A stretch of 54,110 bases of DNA from Oscillospiraceae bacterium (GCA_015069065.1 SVJI01000001.1:1-54110), one strand, 5' to 3'; numbered from the stretch's first letter, positions 9,413 to 17,570 are shown. Program-made: numbers and translations. The notes: generated by a model from the letters alone, not told the origin.

Positions 9413-10885
9413 TTAGTTCTTGTTTATTTTTTTCCATTCATCGTACTGACGCTGAAGCTCCTTAAACACCTTATCGCTTCCTGCCGCCTTAAACTTCTTA
9501 ATTGCTTTCGGAAGCTCTGTTTCAGGGTCTGAAACGCCTGTTGTAAGTGCAGGCATATATTCCTTATACACGTTGTTCATTGCTGCAATTTCTGCTGAAA
9601 GCTCAGAAATGTCAAATACAAATCCCAGTGCGGGAGATATAAATGATTCCTCGTTAAACTTTTTATAAGCGTCCCAAATATCTGTAGGAGTATTAGGAGG
9701 AATATTCAGAAGATAACGGTTACCCTGTGCCGCTGCGGTAGCGTAATAGTCATTTTCGGTAAAGTTCATTACACCCTCGGGGTATTTTACAGTAGTTCCT
9801 TCGTTTTCAAGGGTGTAGTGCTTTCCTTCAATACCGTAAACATACAGATTAAGTAAGTATTTGTCCGTATAGAGCATATTTAAGAATTCCATAGTTTTTT
9901 CTGGATTTTTTGATGTTCTTGAAATTGCCTGAAGTGCTGATTGAACATAATTTGTTGTTACAATAGAGTCGCCTACATTAACAAAGTATCTCTGTTTATC
10001 GGCAGTACGTGCAGCATTATACTGCTGTTCCTGATATGGAATCATCTCTGTACAGTTCATGAAGAAGGTAATATCATTACTTGTAGTTGCCGTATCTGCA
10101 TCAGGTCTTAAATATCCTTTTTCATACCAACGATGCATCATATCAAAGAATTCTTTTGCTGTATCTGTTTCTATCCAGTTCACAACTTTAGTATAATCTC
10201 CATCCTTTTCAAAAGCACCCAACACACTGTCGCTGATATACTCAAAGGGCAGAAGTCTTTTTACATAGTCATTACCTCTGATATCTGTAGGATAAACTGT
10301 AGGCTCTTTTTCTTTAATATCAGCTAAAATACTCTCCATGTCAGCAAGTGATTTTATATTGCTTAAATCTATATTATATTTATCGGTAAGCTGTTTGTTA
10401 CATCCGATTACATACTGTGTTCCCCAGTCCTTTATAGTAGGAACACCGTATATTTCTCCTTTGTATTTTACAGCATTCCACATTTCTTCAGGCATAAGCT
10501 CCAATATGTCCTTACCATGTGTTTCAAGCAACCTATCAATCGGCAAATATGCTCCGTTTTCTGCATTCTGTCCGTAGCTGTTTGCAGCTACCGAACACAT
10601 ATCAAATACTTCACCCGATGCTAAAAGCAGCTTTGTTTTTTCAGCATAATCAGCCGCACTGAAGTGAATAATTTTTACTGTCGCACCAATTTTTTCCTTG
10701 AGATACTCATTGATTTCTTTGTTTACCAAATCCTTGTCCTTGGTGTTGTCACCCTCGTTATACCAGACTATCTCGTATGTGTCTGTGCTTGTCTGTTCGC
10801 TCTTACCAAAGGAACAACCTGTTAATACAACACACGCTGTCAGTACCAAAGCTGTAATTCTGCTAACCATTTTTTTTGTTTTCAT
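9413..10885 (-). CDS. Carbohydrate ABC transporter, lipoprotein substrate-binding protein
   Basis: 490 residues from the ATG at 10885. A TTG two codons earlier is possible, but GGAG lies 9 nt before the ATG. It has a lipoprotein signal with an LTGC lipobox (Cys at about residue 24), so it should be tethered outside the membrane. The rest is a family 1 extracellular solute-binding fold of the LipO type, with motifs such as GEIYGVPTIKDWG and RTSKNPEKTMEFLNMLY. The two permease genes lie immediately upstream. No ATPase gene is nearby; relatives share a genome-encoded MsmX-like ATPase. It probably captures the oligosaccharide released by the surface enzymes of locus 1. Confidence 0.92.
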   Translation of the reverse strand: MKTKKMVSRITALVLTACVVLTGCSFGKSEQTSTDTYEIVWYNEGDNTKDKDLVNKEINEYLKEKIGATVKIIHFSAADYAEKTKLLLASGEVFDMCSVAANSYGQNAENGAYLPIDRLLETHGKDILELMPEEMWNAVKYKGEIYGVPTIKDWGTQYVIGCNKQLTDKYNIDLSNIKSLADMESILADIKEKEPTVYPTDIRGNDYVKRLLPFEYISDSVLGAFEKDGDYTKVVNWIETDTAKEFFDMMHRWYEKGYLRPDADTATTSNDITFFMNCTEMIPYQEQQYNAARTADKQRYFVNVGDSIVTTNYVQSALQAISRTSKNPEKTMEFLNMLYTDKYLLNLYVYGIEGKHYTLENEGTTVKYPEGVMNFTENDYYATAAAQGNRYLLNIPPNTPTDIWDAYKKFNEESFISPALGFVFDISELSAEIAAMNNVYKEYMPALTTGVSDPETELPKAIKKFKAAGSDKVFKELQRQYDEWKKINKN

Positions 10886-10905
10886 TTTCAAACACTCCTT
10901 TTTAA

Positions 10906-11850
10906 TTATTCTTTAACTGATCCGATTGTTATTCCATTAACAAAATACTTTTGAAAAAATGGATAAGCTACCATTATCGGAATTGTTACCAATACAACCA
11001 GTGCCATCTTTACACTTTCTTCAGGCAGACTGTCATTAAGGTTTTGAATTTCAACACCGCTCATTCCCGTGCTTGCCGCATTGGAAAGATATTGAATTTC
11101 ATTTTCTATTCTTTTAAGCAATAACTGGATAGGAACCATTTTGTCATTTTCGACAATATACAAAAATGCCTGATACCAGTCGTTCCAATATGCAACTGCC
11201 AAAAACAGTGCTATTGTAGCAATAACAGGAACACACATCGGCAGTATTATCTTATAAAAGCTGAGAAAATCTCCTGCTCCATCAATTTTAGCCGCTTCTT
11301 CAATGCTGTCGGGAATTGACGTTCTCATATATGTGCGAAGTATCAAAATATATGTTCCGTTTATACACAGCGGAAGGATAAGAGCTAAAGCACTGTCACG
11401 CAAGTGAAGAATATTTGAATACATAATATATGTAGGAACGAGTCCGCCGTTAAAAAGCATTGTAAAATATATAAATAAAATGAACTGTCTTTTCCACGGA
11501 AAGCTCTTTCGTGTAATTGCATAAGCAAACAACGTCATAATTGAAAGACCAAACAGTGTTCCTATTATCGTTACACATATTGAAACACCATATGACTGCC
11601 ATATCTGACCGCCTGTCTTAAACAAGTATTCATAAGCTGAAAGCGACCATTTTGATGGCCAAAGCTTATATCCCTCAAGCATTAATGTTTCATTTTCCGT
11701 AAAGGATACTGCTATTGTCAAAAGCAGCGGTATCAGCATCGAAACAGAAAGCAGCGTAGTAATAAGAGTTAATATAAACTTCGTAACTGCCGAAAGGTCC
11801 TCTCTTTTAATATCTTTTTCAATAACCTCTTTATTCTTTTTAATTTTCAC
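10906..11850 (-). CDS. Carbohydrate ABC transporter permease (YtcP/AraQ type)
   Basis: 314 residues using GTG at 11850. A longer open frame begins at 11928 inside the upstream permease gene, but GGAGG sits 9 nt before this GTG and nothing suitable precedes the longer start. It has six membrane segments and the cytoplasmic EAA loop EEAAKIDGAGDFLSFYKIILP, which contacts the ATPase. The C-terminal VNGITIGSVKE is typical of this permease group. It pairs with the LplB-type permease upstream and the binding lipoprotein downstream. Very similar in organisation to 45181-46050 of locus 2. Confidence 0.92.
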   Translation of the reverse strand: MKIKKNKEVIEKDIKREDLSAVTKFILTLITTLLSVSMLIPLLLTIAVSFTENETLMLEGYKLWPSKWSLSAYEYLFKTGGQIWQSYGVSICVTIIGTLFGLSIMTLFAYAITRKSFPWKRQFILFIYFTMLFNGGLVPTYIMYSNILHLRDSALALILPLCINGTYILILRTYMRTSIPDSIEEAAKIDGAGDFLSFYKIILPMCVPVIATIALFLAVAYWNDWYQAFLYIVENDKMVPIQLLLKRIENEIQYLSNAASTGMSGVEIQNLNDSLPEESVKMALVVLVTIPIMVAYPFFQKYFVNGITIGSVKE

Positions 11851-11884
11851 TTTATCATACCTCCAACCTTTATGCCTCTGCATA

Positions 11885-12799
11885 TTAAAACATTGCATCA
11901 TCAGGAGAAACTTTTCTGATAATACCATTAGAAATCAAAACGCATGCAAAGGCTACAGTTGACTGATACAAGCCTGTTGCTGCTGTCATTCCCAGGTTTC
12001 CGCCCGACATTAAGCCATTGTAAACATACGTATCTATTGTGCTGGTTACGGGATAAAGTGTGCCGGAATTCCTTGGAACAAGGTAGAACAATCCGAAATC
12101 AGAATGGAAAATCGATCCAATGTTGAGTATAAACATAACAATAGCAATAGACTTAAGCATCGGTATTGTTATGTAACGTACCTGCTGAAACCATGTCGCC
12201 CCGTCGATTTTTGCCGCCTCATAATACTCAAGGCTGATTCCTCGGATACTGCTGTAGTAAATAATACTGCTATAGCCGATTCCTTTCCATAAATAAGCTA
12301 TTGGTATTATAAACGGCCAAAATTTAGGCTCGTTGTACCAGTTTACTGCCTCCCCGCCAAAGAACGTAACAACTTTATTTAAAAGACCCTTGTCAAAGCT
12401 TAAAATTGCAAATACAAAGTAGCTTCCAACAACCCATGAAATAAAATGGGGAAACAATACCAATGTCTGATTGGCACGGTTCAGCGTTGATTTTCCCAGC
12501 AAATCATAAATAATAGCCAGCGCCATTGCAAAAAACATTCCAAGTGAAATAAAGGCTACATTGTACAATATTGTATTTCTTGTAATAAGCCATGCATCTG
12601 AGGTTTTAAATAAAAACTCGAAATTTTTAAAGCCTACCCAGTCACTTCCGAATATGCCGGTGCTGAATTTAAAATTCTGAAAAGACATTACAACACCAAA
12701 CATCGGGCAATATCTGAGCAAAATAGTAAGAACCACTACAGGCAATGTCATTAACAGCAAAACTCTGTTTTTATAAACGTCATTTACAAATTTTCTCAT
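11885..12799 (-). CDS. Carbohydrate ABC transporter permease (LplB type)
   Basis: 304 residues with an N-terminal PVVVLTILLRYCPMFGVVMSF segment, which is typical of LplB, followed by about six membrane helices. The EAA loop reads YEAAKIDGATWFQQVRYITIP. It forms a heterodimeric channel with the next gene's product. The gene follows the histidine kinase gene after 33 nt, so regulator, transporter and surface proteins appear to be one transcription unit. Confidence 0.93.
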   Translation of the reverse strand: MRKFVNDVYKNRVLLLMTLPVVVLTILLRYCPMFGVVMSFQNFKFSTGIFGSDWVGFKNFEFLFKTSDAWLITRNTILYNVAFISLGMFFAMALAIIYDLLGKSTLNRANQTLVLFPHFISWVVGSYFVFAILSFDKGLLNKVVTFFGGEAVNWYNEPKFWPFIIPIAYLWKGIGYSSIIYYSSIRGISLEYYEAAKIDGATWFQQVRYITIPMLKSIAIVMFILNIGSIFHSDFGLFYLVPRNSGTLYPVTSTIDTYVYNGLMSGGNLGMTAATGLYQSTVAFACVLISNGIIRKVSPDDAMF

Positions 12800-12832
12800 T
12801 TTAACACTCCATTACTGATTTTTTCTGAAAAC

Positions 12833-14599
12833 TTATATTTTTACATTTGTATCTAAAAGTATTTTTGCACTAATTCCTCCCTTTTCATTTTTTTCATATT
12901 CTAATCCGCACCCCTCGTTGTAGGTGTGTTTAATACGCATTGCTACATTTCTTATTCCAACATGGTATTTTTGCCTGTTTTCGCCGCTTAATATCTTGTT
13001 AAGCGCATCTACTTCACTGCCTTTTCCATCATCTTCTATAGAGATTTGTATGTATTTTCCTTTTCTTTCTACACTAATTTTAATTGAAATACCCTCGCTC
13101 TCGCTCATCCCGTGTATTATGGAATTTTCAACCAGTGGCTGCAATATACATTTCGGTACTTCTATATTGCAAACATCATCAGGTACATCAATATTTAAAT
13201 CAATATTTCCCGCATATCTGTTTCGCTGAAGCATTACGTATTTTCTTACGCATTCAAGCTCCTCGGAAAATTTTGCCGTGATTTTTCCGTCTTTAATACT
13301 GTAGGATAAAATCTGAGAAAGCAAATCAGCCATTTCTCCGATTTCATCTTCGCCTTTTTCTATTGCAAGCCATGATATCGAATCAAGAACGTTATAGAGA
13401 AAATGTGGATTAATCTGTGCCTGCAGCATCTGTATTTCCATTTGCTGCGTTTTTTTGTTCTGCTCATTTTCTCGCTGCTTTGCGGTCACTATCTTATCCA
13501 GCATAATGTTAAAGGAACGATACAGCTCGCCTACTTCATCACGGTTATCTGACTTTACTCTTATTGCATTAAGATTACTATAATCTATTTTTCCCATCGA
13601 ATCTGCAAGTCTTTTTATAGGTCTCGTAAGATAATAGGAGAGAATTATCAAAATTAAAAATGTAGCAATTATAGCTACAAAAATTGCACCTATAACCACA
13701 GTTCTTATATCACTTGCCTTTAGGTATATGCTGTCTAATGGTACAAAAGATACAAAGGAAACACCTATATCCGTTCTTACCATATTAATTACATATTCAT
13801 CGTCCTCAAATGTGTGGGCGACATTAAATCCGATGAGGTTTTCATCCGCAATTTTTTTTACGTAATTATTATCCAATCCATTTTCATTTTTAGCAATTAT
13901 CTGATTGTTACTATCCAGAACCGCCACCATCATATTATCCGAAAGAGAAAGTATCTGCATTTTTTGCAGCAGTTCCAAACAGTCAATTCCTATAATTCCT
14001 ACCCCCATCATTGAGTCATAATTTGTATAAACGGGAATCTGAGCTTTAATTGCTTTTGCAAAATAGATATATTCAGGATTTTCTTCTAATCTGAAAGTAT
14101 AAAACGGACCGTCATTAAAATAAACTTCGTTATACCAGTTCTCATTTTTTATGTGGTTTAAGCTATACATTCCAAATTCAGTATTTTCAAAGGTATTTGA
14201 TTTTACCTTACCAAGTTCCTTTGCCATAGCACATTCATCATTAACATAGAAATGTAGCATATATTCATTTAGCATTGAACCTACCGATAGTTCAAAAAAG
14301 CTTCTGTATTCATTGATAAAATTTGTCTTGTTATTTGAAGCCTCAGTTGACGAATCGGGAACTTTATTTAATGATTTAATCATGAACTCATTGGAGCTGA
14401 TTGCTGCAAAGCTTCGTCCCATTCCTTTAGCAATACTATCGAAACTTTGTTTGTTTTCAAGCATACTCGCCTTTATGTCATTTTTAATCTGAGATACTAT
14501 AATCCTCTCAAATCTTCCATACATAAAGCTACTTAAACAGATTACTACCACCAAAAAGGACGCAAACATCGAGATTAACACTTTTAACCGTATACTCAT
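12833..14599 (-). CDS. Sensor histidine kinase, YesM family
   Basis: 588 residues. One membrane helix lies near residues 8-28, then an extracellular sensor of about 270 residues, a second helix near 300-325 and a HAMP linker (RPIKRLADSMGKIDYSN). The phosphoacceptor motif is INPHFLYNVLDS, with the His characteristic of the YesM/LytS kinases. The ATPase domain has ILQPLVENSIIHGM and DDGKGS. It overlaps the response regulator gene by 4 nt (ATGA), consistent with translational coupling. In related Firmicutes such pairs sense extracellular oligosaccharides and control the adjacent transporter and enzyme genes; that use here is inferred. Confidence 0.93.
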   Translation of the reverse strand: MSIRLKVLISMFASFLVVVICLSSFMYGRFERIIVSQIKNDIKASMLENKQSFDSIAKGMGRSFAAISSNEFMIKSLNKVPDSSTEASNNKTNFINEYRSFFELSVGSMLNEYMLHFYVNDECAMAKELGKVKSNTFENTEFGMYSLNHIKNENWYNEVYFNDGPFYTFRLEENPEYIYFAKAIKAQIPVYTNYDSMMGVGIIGIDCLELLQKMQILSLSDNMMVAVLDSNNQIIAKNENGLDNNYVKKIADENLIGFNVAHTFEDDEYVINMVRTDIGVSFVSFVPLDSIYLKASDIRTVVIGAIFVAIIATFLILIILSYYLTRPIKRLADSMGKIDYSNLNAIRVKSDNRDEVGELYRSFNIMLDKIVTAKQRENEQNKKTQQMEIQMLQAQINPHFLYNVLDSISWLAIEKGEDEIGEMADLLSQILSYSIKDGKITAKFSEELECVRKYVMLQRNRYAGNIDLNIDVPDDVCNIEVPKCILQPLVENSIIHGMSESEGISIKISVERKGKYIQISIEDDGKGSEVDALNKILSGENRQKYHVGIRNVAMRIKHTYNEGCGLEYEKNEKGGISAKILLDTNVKI

Positions 14600-15651
14600 T
14601 GCTTGACGCCCCCTTTTCTGTGTTGGCGGCTGTATTCCGTAGGCGACATATTCATAACATTTTTAAAAACTTTAGAAAAATAACGAAAATCCTCATATCC
14701 AACTAAAGAAGCAATATATGTAATTGTTAGATCTGTTTCCTTTATTAGTTGCGTTGCTTTCTTAATTTTCTTTCTGGTTATATAATCAACTACAGTACAG
14801 TTTTCATTCTTTTTGAAAAGTGTACCAAGATATGCTGTAGAAATATTAAAGCGATTGGCTACATTGATTGTACTTAATCCTTGTTCTGTGTAATGTTTTT
14901 CAATATAATCTTTAATCTTTTCGATTGTAAGGTTCTCTTTCCTTGACTGCACTGAAATTCCATATCGCATAATATTTTCGTATGTTTCAATAAAAAACGT
15001 TTTATATTCCGCTTCTGAAGTACATTTTCTGAATTCAGAAAGAAGACTCTCTTCAAATGAACGTTCTGGATTTAATTCACGTGCAAATTCAGCCATTATT
15101 TTAAACAGAAACGAATAGTATTCACGTGCCAAAGCATTGTTTATCCTGTTGAAATATTTATCAAGGGTTAAAATGCTATCAATTACTTTCATATCCCGTT
15201 CTACAAAAGCCTTTTTCACAGTTTTCCCGAAATCACTATTATAAATAAGCGATGTCAATTTGCGTTTTTGCTCTTTTTCTTCATTGACTTCAATCATAAT
15301 TTCTGAAAGCTGCTTTAACTTTTCTTTGTTGATAGGCTTTAAAATATACCTTCTGACTCCATATTCTAGAGCCTCCTGCAAAAGCTCAAACTCCTGATAT
15401 GCAGAAAGCAAAATAATTACTGTATCGGGACAATTATTACTTACATATTTACTTAATGACAGACCATCCATCAGTGGCATTTTTACATCCGAAATAATAA
15501 CATCCGCTTCGTGCTGGCTAAGAAATTCCATTACCTCTTTCCCGTTCTTACACACAGCAACCAGTCTTGCTCTAAGCTCTTCCCATTCTATGACTTTTTG
15601 CAATCCGTTTCTTACATATACATCGTCATCAACAATAACAACATCAATCAT
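14596..15651 (-). CDS. Response regulator with AraC-type DNA-binding domain (YesN family)
   Basis: 351 residues from ATG 15651. A longer frame from 15720 is open, but its first residues are not conserved-looking, and GGTG just before 15651 supports the shorter form, which starts MIDVVIVDDD. The receiver domain occupies about 1-120, with phosphorylatable Asp in VIISDVKMP and Lys in RYILKPINKEK. A linker of about 130 residues follows. Two helix-turn-helix units lie at about 250-345 (STAYLGTLFKKNENCTV and YEDFRYFSKVFKNVMNMSP). It is the first gene of the locus-1 operon and is probably autoregulated through the direct repeats upstream. Confidence 0.93.
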   Translation of the reverse strand: MIDVVIVDDDVYVRNGLQKVIEWEELRARLVAVCKNGKEVMEFLSQHEADVIISDVKMPLMDGLSLSKYVSNNCPDTVIILLSAYQEFELLQEALEYGVRRYILKPINKEKLKQLSEIMIEVNEEKEQKRKLTSLIYNSDFGKTVKKAFVERDMKVIDSILTLDKYFNRINNALAREYYSFLFKIMAEFARELNPERSFEESLLSEFRKCTSEAEYKTFFIETYENIMRYGISVQSRKENLTIEKIKDYIEKHYTEQGLSTINVANRFNISTAYLGTLFKKNENCTVVDYITRKKIKKATQLIKETDLTITYIASLVGYEDFRYFSKVFKNVMNMSPTEYSRQHRKGGVKQ

Positions 15652-15691
15652 ACTTTCACCATCCTTTTTTATAGACACACCTGTCAATTTT

Positions 15692-15720
15692 ATTCTATCA
15701 CGATAAATAGCAAAGAACAA
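15692..15720 (-). promoter_or_regulatory. Sigma-A-type promoter of locus 1
   Basis: On the minus strand TTGTTC (15715-15720) and TAGAAT (15692-15697) are separated by 17 nt. This places a start about 35 nt before the response-regulator ATG. It is the only good promoter seen upstream of the ten-gene minus-strand series. Predicted from sequence only. Confidence 0.55.
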
Positions 15721-15834
15721 ATGACAAATAATGCCTATATTAATTTGTGAAAATATTGCAAAATTAGGATTTTGTTAAAAACATATAATTTTTATTTTCA
15801 ATTTAATTATAATTTAAGTCATTTCTTCTAACAA

Positions 15835-15876
15835 TCGTAAATTTTTTATTAACACTCGTAATATTTTTATTAAAAA
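15835..15876. promoter_or_regulatory. Two direct repeats spaced 21 bp, candidate AraC-type operator
   Basis: TCGTAA begins at 15835 and again at 15856, each followed by an A/T stretch ending in TTTTTATTAA. The 21-bp spacing equals two helical turns, the usual arrangement for AraC-family half-sites. The repeats lie about 115 bp upstream of the locus-1 promoter, which controls an AraC-type response regulator. The rest of 15721-15989 is AT-rich and shows no gene. Confidence 0.4.
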
Positions 15877-16029
15877 CAAATTTGTGCTTAAAGATAATAT
15901 TGCAAGCAAATATTAACCATTCAAAGTTTCCTCTTCAGGACACGATGTCCACAAGTTTATAAAAATCTCAGTATTTACAAAATCAGAAGTGTTATAAACT
16001 GCTATACAAAGCCAAATACAGACGTATTC

Positions 16030-16062
16030 AAGAAGAAATTCCCACGGTGGGAATTTCTTCTT
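16030..16062. terminator. Perfect 16-bp inverted repeat (hairpin) at the left edge of module A
   Basis: The arms AAGAAGAAATTCCCAC and its exact complement are separated by one base, and the right arm is followed by TTGTTT. The structure is conserved in module B (about 51073-51108), although imperfectly. It may act as a bidirectional terminator insulating the module, or as a recombination-protein site. The surrounding DNA from 15900 to 16177 has no credible gene. Confidence 0.5.
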
Positions 16063-16177
16063 GTTTATGTGTAATACGCTATTTTTTTATAGAAGAATAA
16101 AATTTTTTTAAAAACTTGCAGAAAAAACAGCTCCACCCATTGCATCGCTTTTGTAAATAGTATATACTTGTCTCGTA

Positions 16178-16209
16178 AAAATGGTAAGCAGTTAAAATGG
16201 TAAGCAGTT
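16178..16209 (+). repeat. Tandem 16-bp direct repeat (AAAATGGTAAGCAGTT x2)
   Basis: Two perfect adjoining copies of AAAATGGTAAGCAGTT. The same two copies occur at 51224-51255 in module B, so the duplication is old and preserved. It lies about 150 bp upstream of the RNA promoter. It could bind a recombinase or regulator; the role is unknown. Confidence 0.75.
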
Positions 16210-16358
16210 AAGCGTATTTTTTGATTTATTTATTCCTACTTTAATGGGATAACTCTGTCCAAAAATCGCTTTTTCATGAATTGAGGTTAATAAACAAAGC
16301 AAAGTGTAAATGCATTTTGACATATATATTGATATTTTGTAAACTTTTGTCAACCTGC

Positions 16359-16387
16359 TTTACATCAGATATTTGGTATGATATTAT
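16359..16387 (+). promoter_or_regulatory. Promoter of the structured RNA, copy A
   Basis: TTTACA (16359-16364), a 17-nt spacer and TATTAT (16382-16387). Module B has the same -35, spacing and -10 (51406-51434) even though the spacer sequences differ in places. Predicted start is about 16394. Confidence 0.65.
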
Positions 16388-16393
16388 ATAATC

Positions 16394-16703
16394 AATAATT
16401 AATTTATGCGTGGGGTTCCCGAGGCTTTTCTGTAAAGTCTTAGCATACTAGATGTCGTGATTGTAATTAAAGCCAACGGTATAGCTATGCCCATTTTTAG
16501 GGGATTTACTGTGAACTTTATTAAGTATGATTGTATTTTACACTTTATTTTGAGAATTATTTTTTGAGGTTAATGAAAGATTATGAGTCTATTTAAGTTT
16601 TAACTTAAATGCTCCGAAAAGTCAGCTGTGCTGACAAAGTGAATAAAGAGGTTAAAAGAATGTAGAATTAAATCCAAAATGGATTAGTCTGCATTCTTTT
16701 TTT
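16394..16703 (+). ncRNA. Candidate structured non-coding RNA, about 310 nt, copy A
   Basis: This unit has its own promoter and ends in a strong intrinsic terminator, with no convincing ORF inside. The 5' 140 nt is the most conserved part between copies. Possible helices: ATCAATAATTAA with TTAAGTATGAT (closing stem), TATGC (16405) with GCATA (16443), a variable hairpin 16421-16441, GGTAT (16478) with ATGCC (16487). A second hairpin, GTCAGC-TGT-GCTGAC, lies at 16621-16635. The variable hairpin is base-paired in both copies although most of its bases differ, which argues for selection on RNA structure. It does not match any RNA family I recognise. Location just ahead of recombinase genes suggests a role in the mobile element. 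Confidence 0.6.
16654..16703 (+). terminator. Intrinsic terminator of RNA copy A
   Basis: AAAGAATGTAGA pairs with TCTGCATTCTTT (one G-U), with an inner pairing of AATCC with GGATT, followed directly by a T tract. Module B has the same structure at 51706-51754. Confidence 0.8.
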
Positions 16704-16763
16704 GTCTGAAATACAAGGAGAATTGAAGTCCTACAGGCACTTATTTGTACTGTCTTACTGATA

Positions 16764-17037
16764 GTCATCGGATAGCCGGACTACATATGGTTTAAAAAGG
16801 GAAATTTCGTATAATACTGCAGAAAATTCTGCAAATATACTTAAGTATTATTCTTGAATTTTCTTTGTCTTATAACAAAATTTCCTCTTTTGAAACTCTC
16901 CGACCTTATATTTAGAAAAATTTTATATAATTTCAATACGGAGGACGAAGATAGGCTGACGCCTTTCAAGGACGACAAGTTGAAAGGATAAAAATTTTTC
17001 AAATATAAGGCATATGCAGTTCGACTATCCGATGACT
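16764..17037. mobile_element. MITE-like insertion, 274 bp, with TA target duplication
   Basis: The ends are inverted repeats of about 26 bp: GTCATCGGATAGCCGGACT at the left and its near complement at the right, both running into a CATATG. TA flanks both sides (16762-16763 and 17038-17039). Module B, otherwise homologous, has a single TA at the equivalent place and no insert, so it is an empty site. No transposase is encoded. The interior has a long imperfect stem (CCTTATATTT at 16913 with AAATATAAGG at 17002) and the pair CCTTTCAA/TTGAAAGG. The TA duplication fits an IS630/Tc1-mariner-type transposase acting in trans. Confidence 0.8.
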
Positions 17038-17101
17038 AAGTGTACGGACAAAGGATAATGAATGAATCAAACGATTTTAAAACGCAAAGTTTTTAACAGG
17101 T

Positions 17102-17286
17102 TTGTATGCACCTGAAAAGATTAGGCAGAATCTTGACGCAGTAGCGGCTGCGGAATATTTTACATATGTCACCGCTATGACATATTTCAGCATCTGCAAT
17201 ATCATTGGAACGCACCTGAGTTTAGCAGGTATGATGCTACCGCAGAGTTTATACTCACCCATATAGGGTTGCGGGAATATTACTAA
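17102..17286 (+). pseudogene. Frameshifted remnant of the small module ORF
   Basis: Reading IRQNLDAVAAAEYFTYVTAM matches the 66-aa product at 51886-52086. A net 7-nt loss near 17201 shifts the frame, so the C-terminal part continues in a different frame from the copy in module B. There is no good start or ribosome site. I regard it as a broken copy. Its original function is not recognised. Confidence 0.55.
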
Positions 17287-17411
17287 CCGGGCAATATGCC
17301 AATAGATAATACAAATCATACTAAATGGAGACAGAGATAATAAACACACCTCAATATACCGATATAAATGAAAATATAATTAATTCATATCGGGAAACAG
17401 AGAGGTAACGG

Positions 17412-17570
17412 GTGCTTTCCGTAAAGCAGCTTTGTGAAATACTTGGCATAGGTAAAAATTCTGCATACAAGCTGTTACAAAGCGGAGAGATTAAATGTAT
17501 AAAGATTGGTAAGGTATACAAGATACCGAAAAAATATTTAAAAGAATATATCACCAAATTTTCTAAATAG
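17412..17570 (+). CDS. Excisionase-like small HTH protein, copy A
   Basis: 52 residues starting at GTG 17412, behind GAGG with a 7-nt gap. It matches the helix-turn-helix excisionase domain: LSVKQLCEILGIGKNSAYKLL, then the wing SGEIKCIKIGKVYKIPKK. Such proteins bend attachment-site DNA and set the direction of integrase. The 60-aa protein at 53115-53297 is its homolog. In module B a XerC-like recombinase stands between this ribosome site and the excisionase; in A the two are joined directly. The integrase gene follows 69 nt later. Confidence 0.75.
   Translation: MLSVKQLCEILGIGKNSAYKLLQSGEIKCIKIGKVYKIPKKYLKEYITKFSK

Larger units (their letters stand above)
15990..17570 (+). repeat. Integration module A, duplicated leader (homologous to 51036-53297)
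   Basis: Long stretches match module B in the same order and orientation: a start around GCCAAATAC, an inverted repeat with CCCAC centre, the tandem 16-bp repeat, the promoter-RNA-terminator unit, the small ORF and the excisionase. Identity is high in the RNA unit and lower elsewhere. Relative to B, module A has a 274-bp MITE-like insertion and lacks the XerC-like recombinase. The two copies are direct repeats about 35 kb apart, so homologous recombination could delete or duplicate the DNA between them. Confidence 0.8.

Noticed and set aside
9413..12799. Missing ABC ATPase as a sign of a broken transporter
   Set aside because: LplB/YtcP/LipO-type systems commonly share an ATPase encoded elsewhere (MsmX type), and locus 2 has the same gene content.
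16380..16560. Known riboswitch or T-box
   Set aside because: I compared the conserved segment from memory with T-box, c-di-GMP, preQ1, fluoride, THF and pistol/hatchet patterns and found no matching core. It is also followed by its own terminator and not by a matching metabolic gene.
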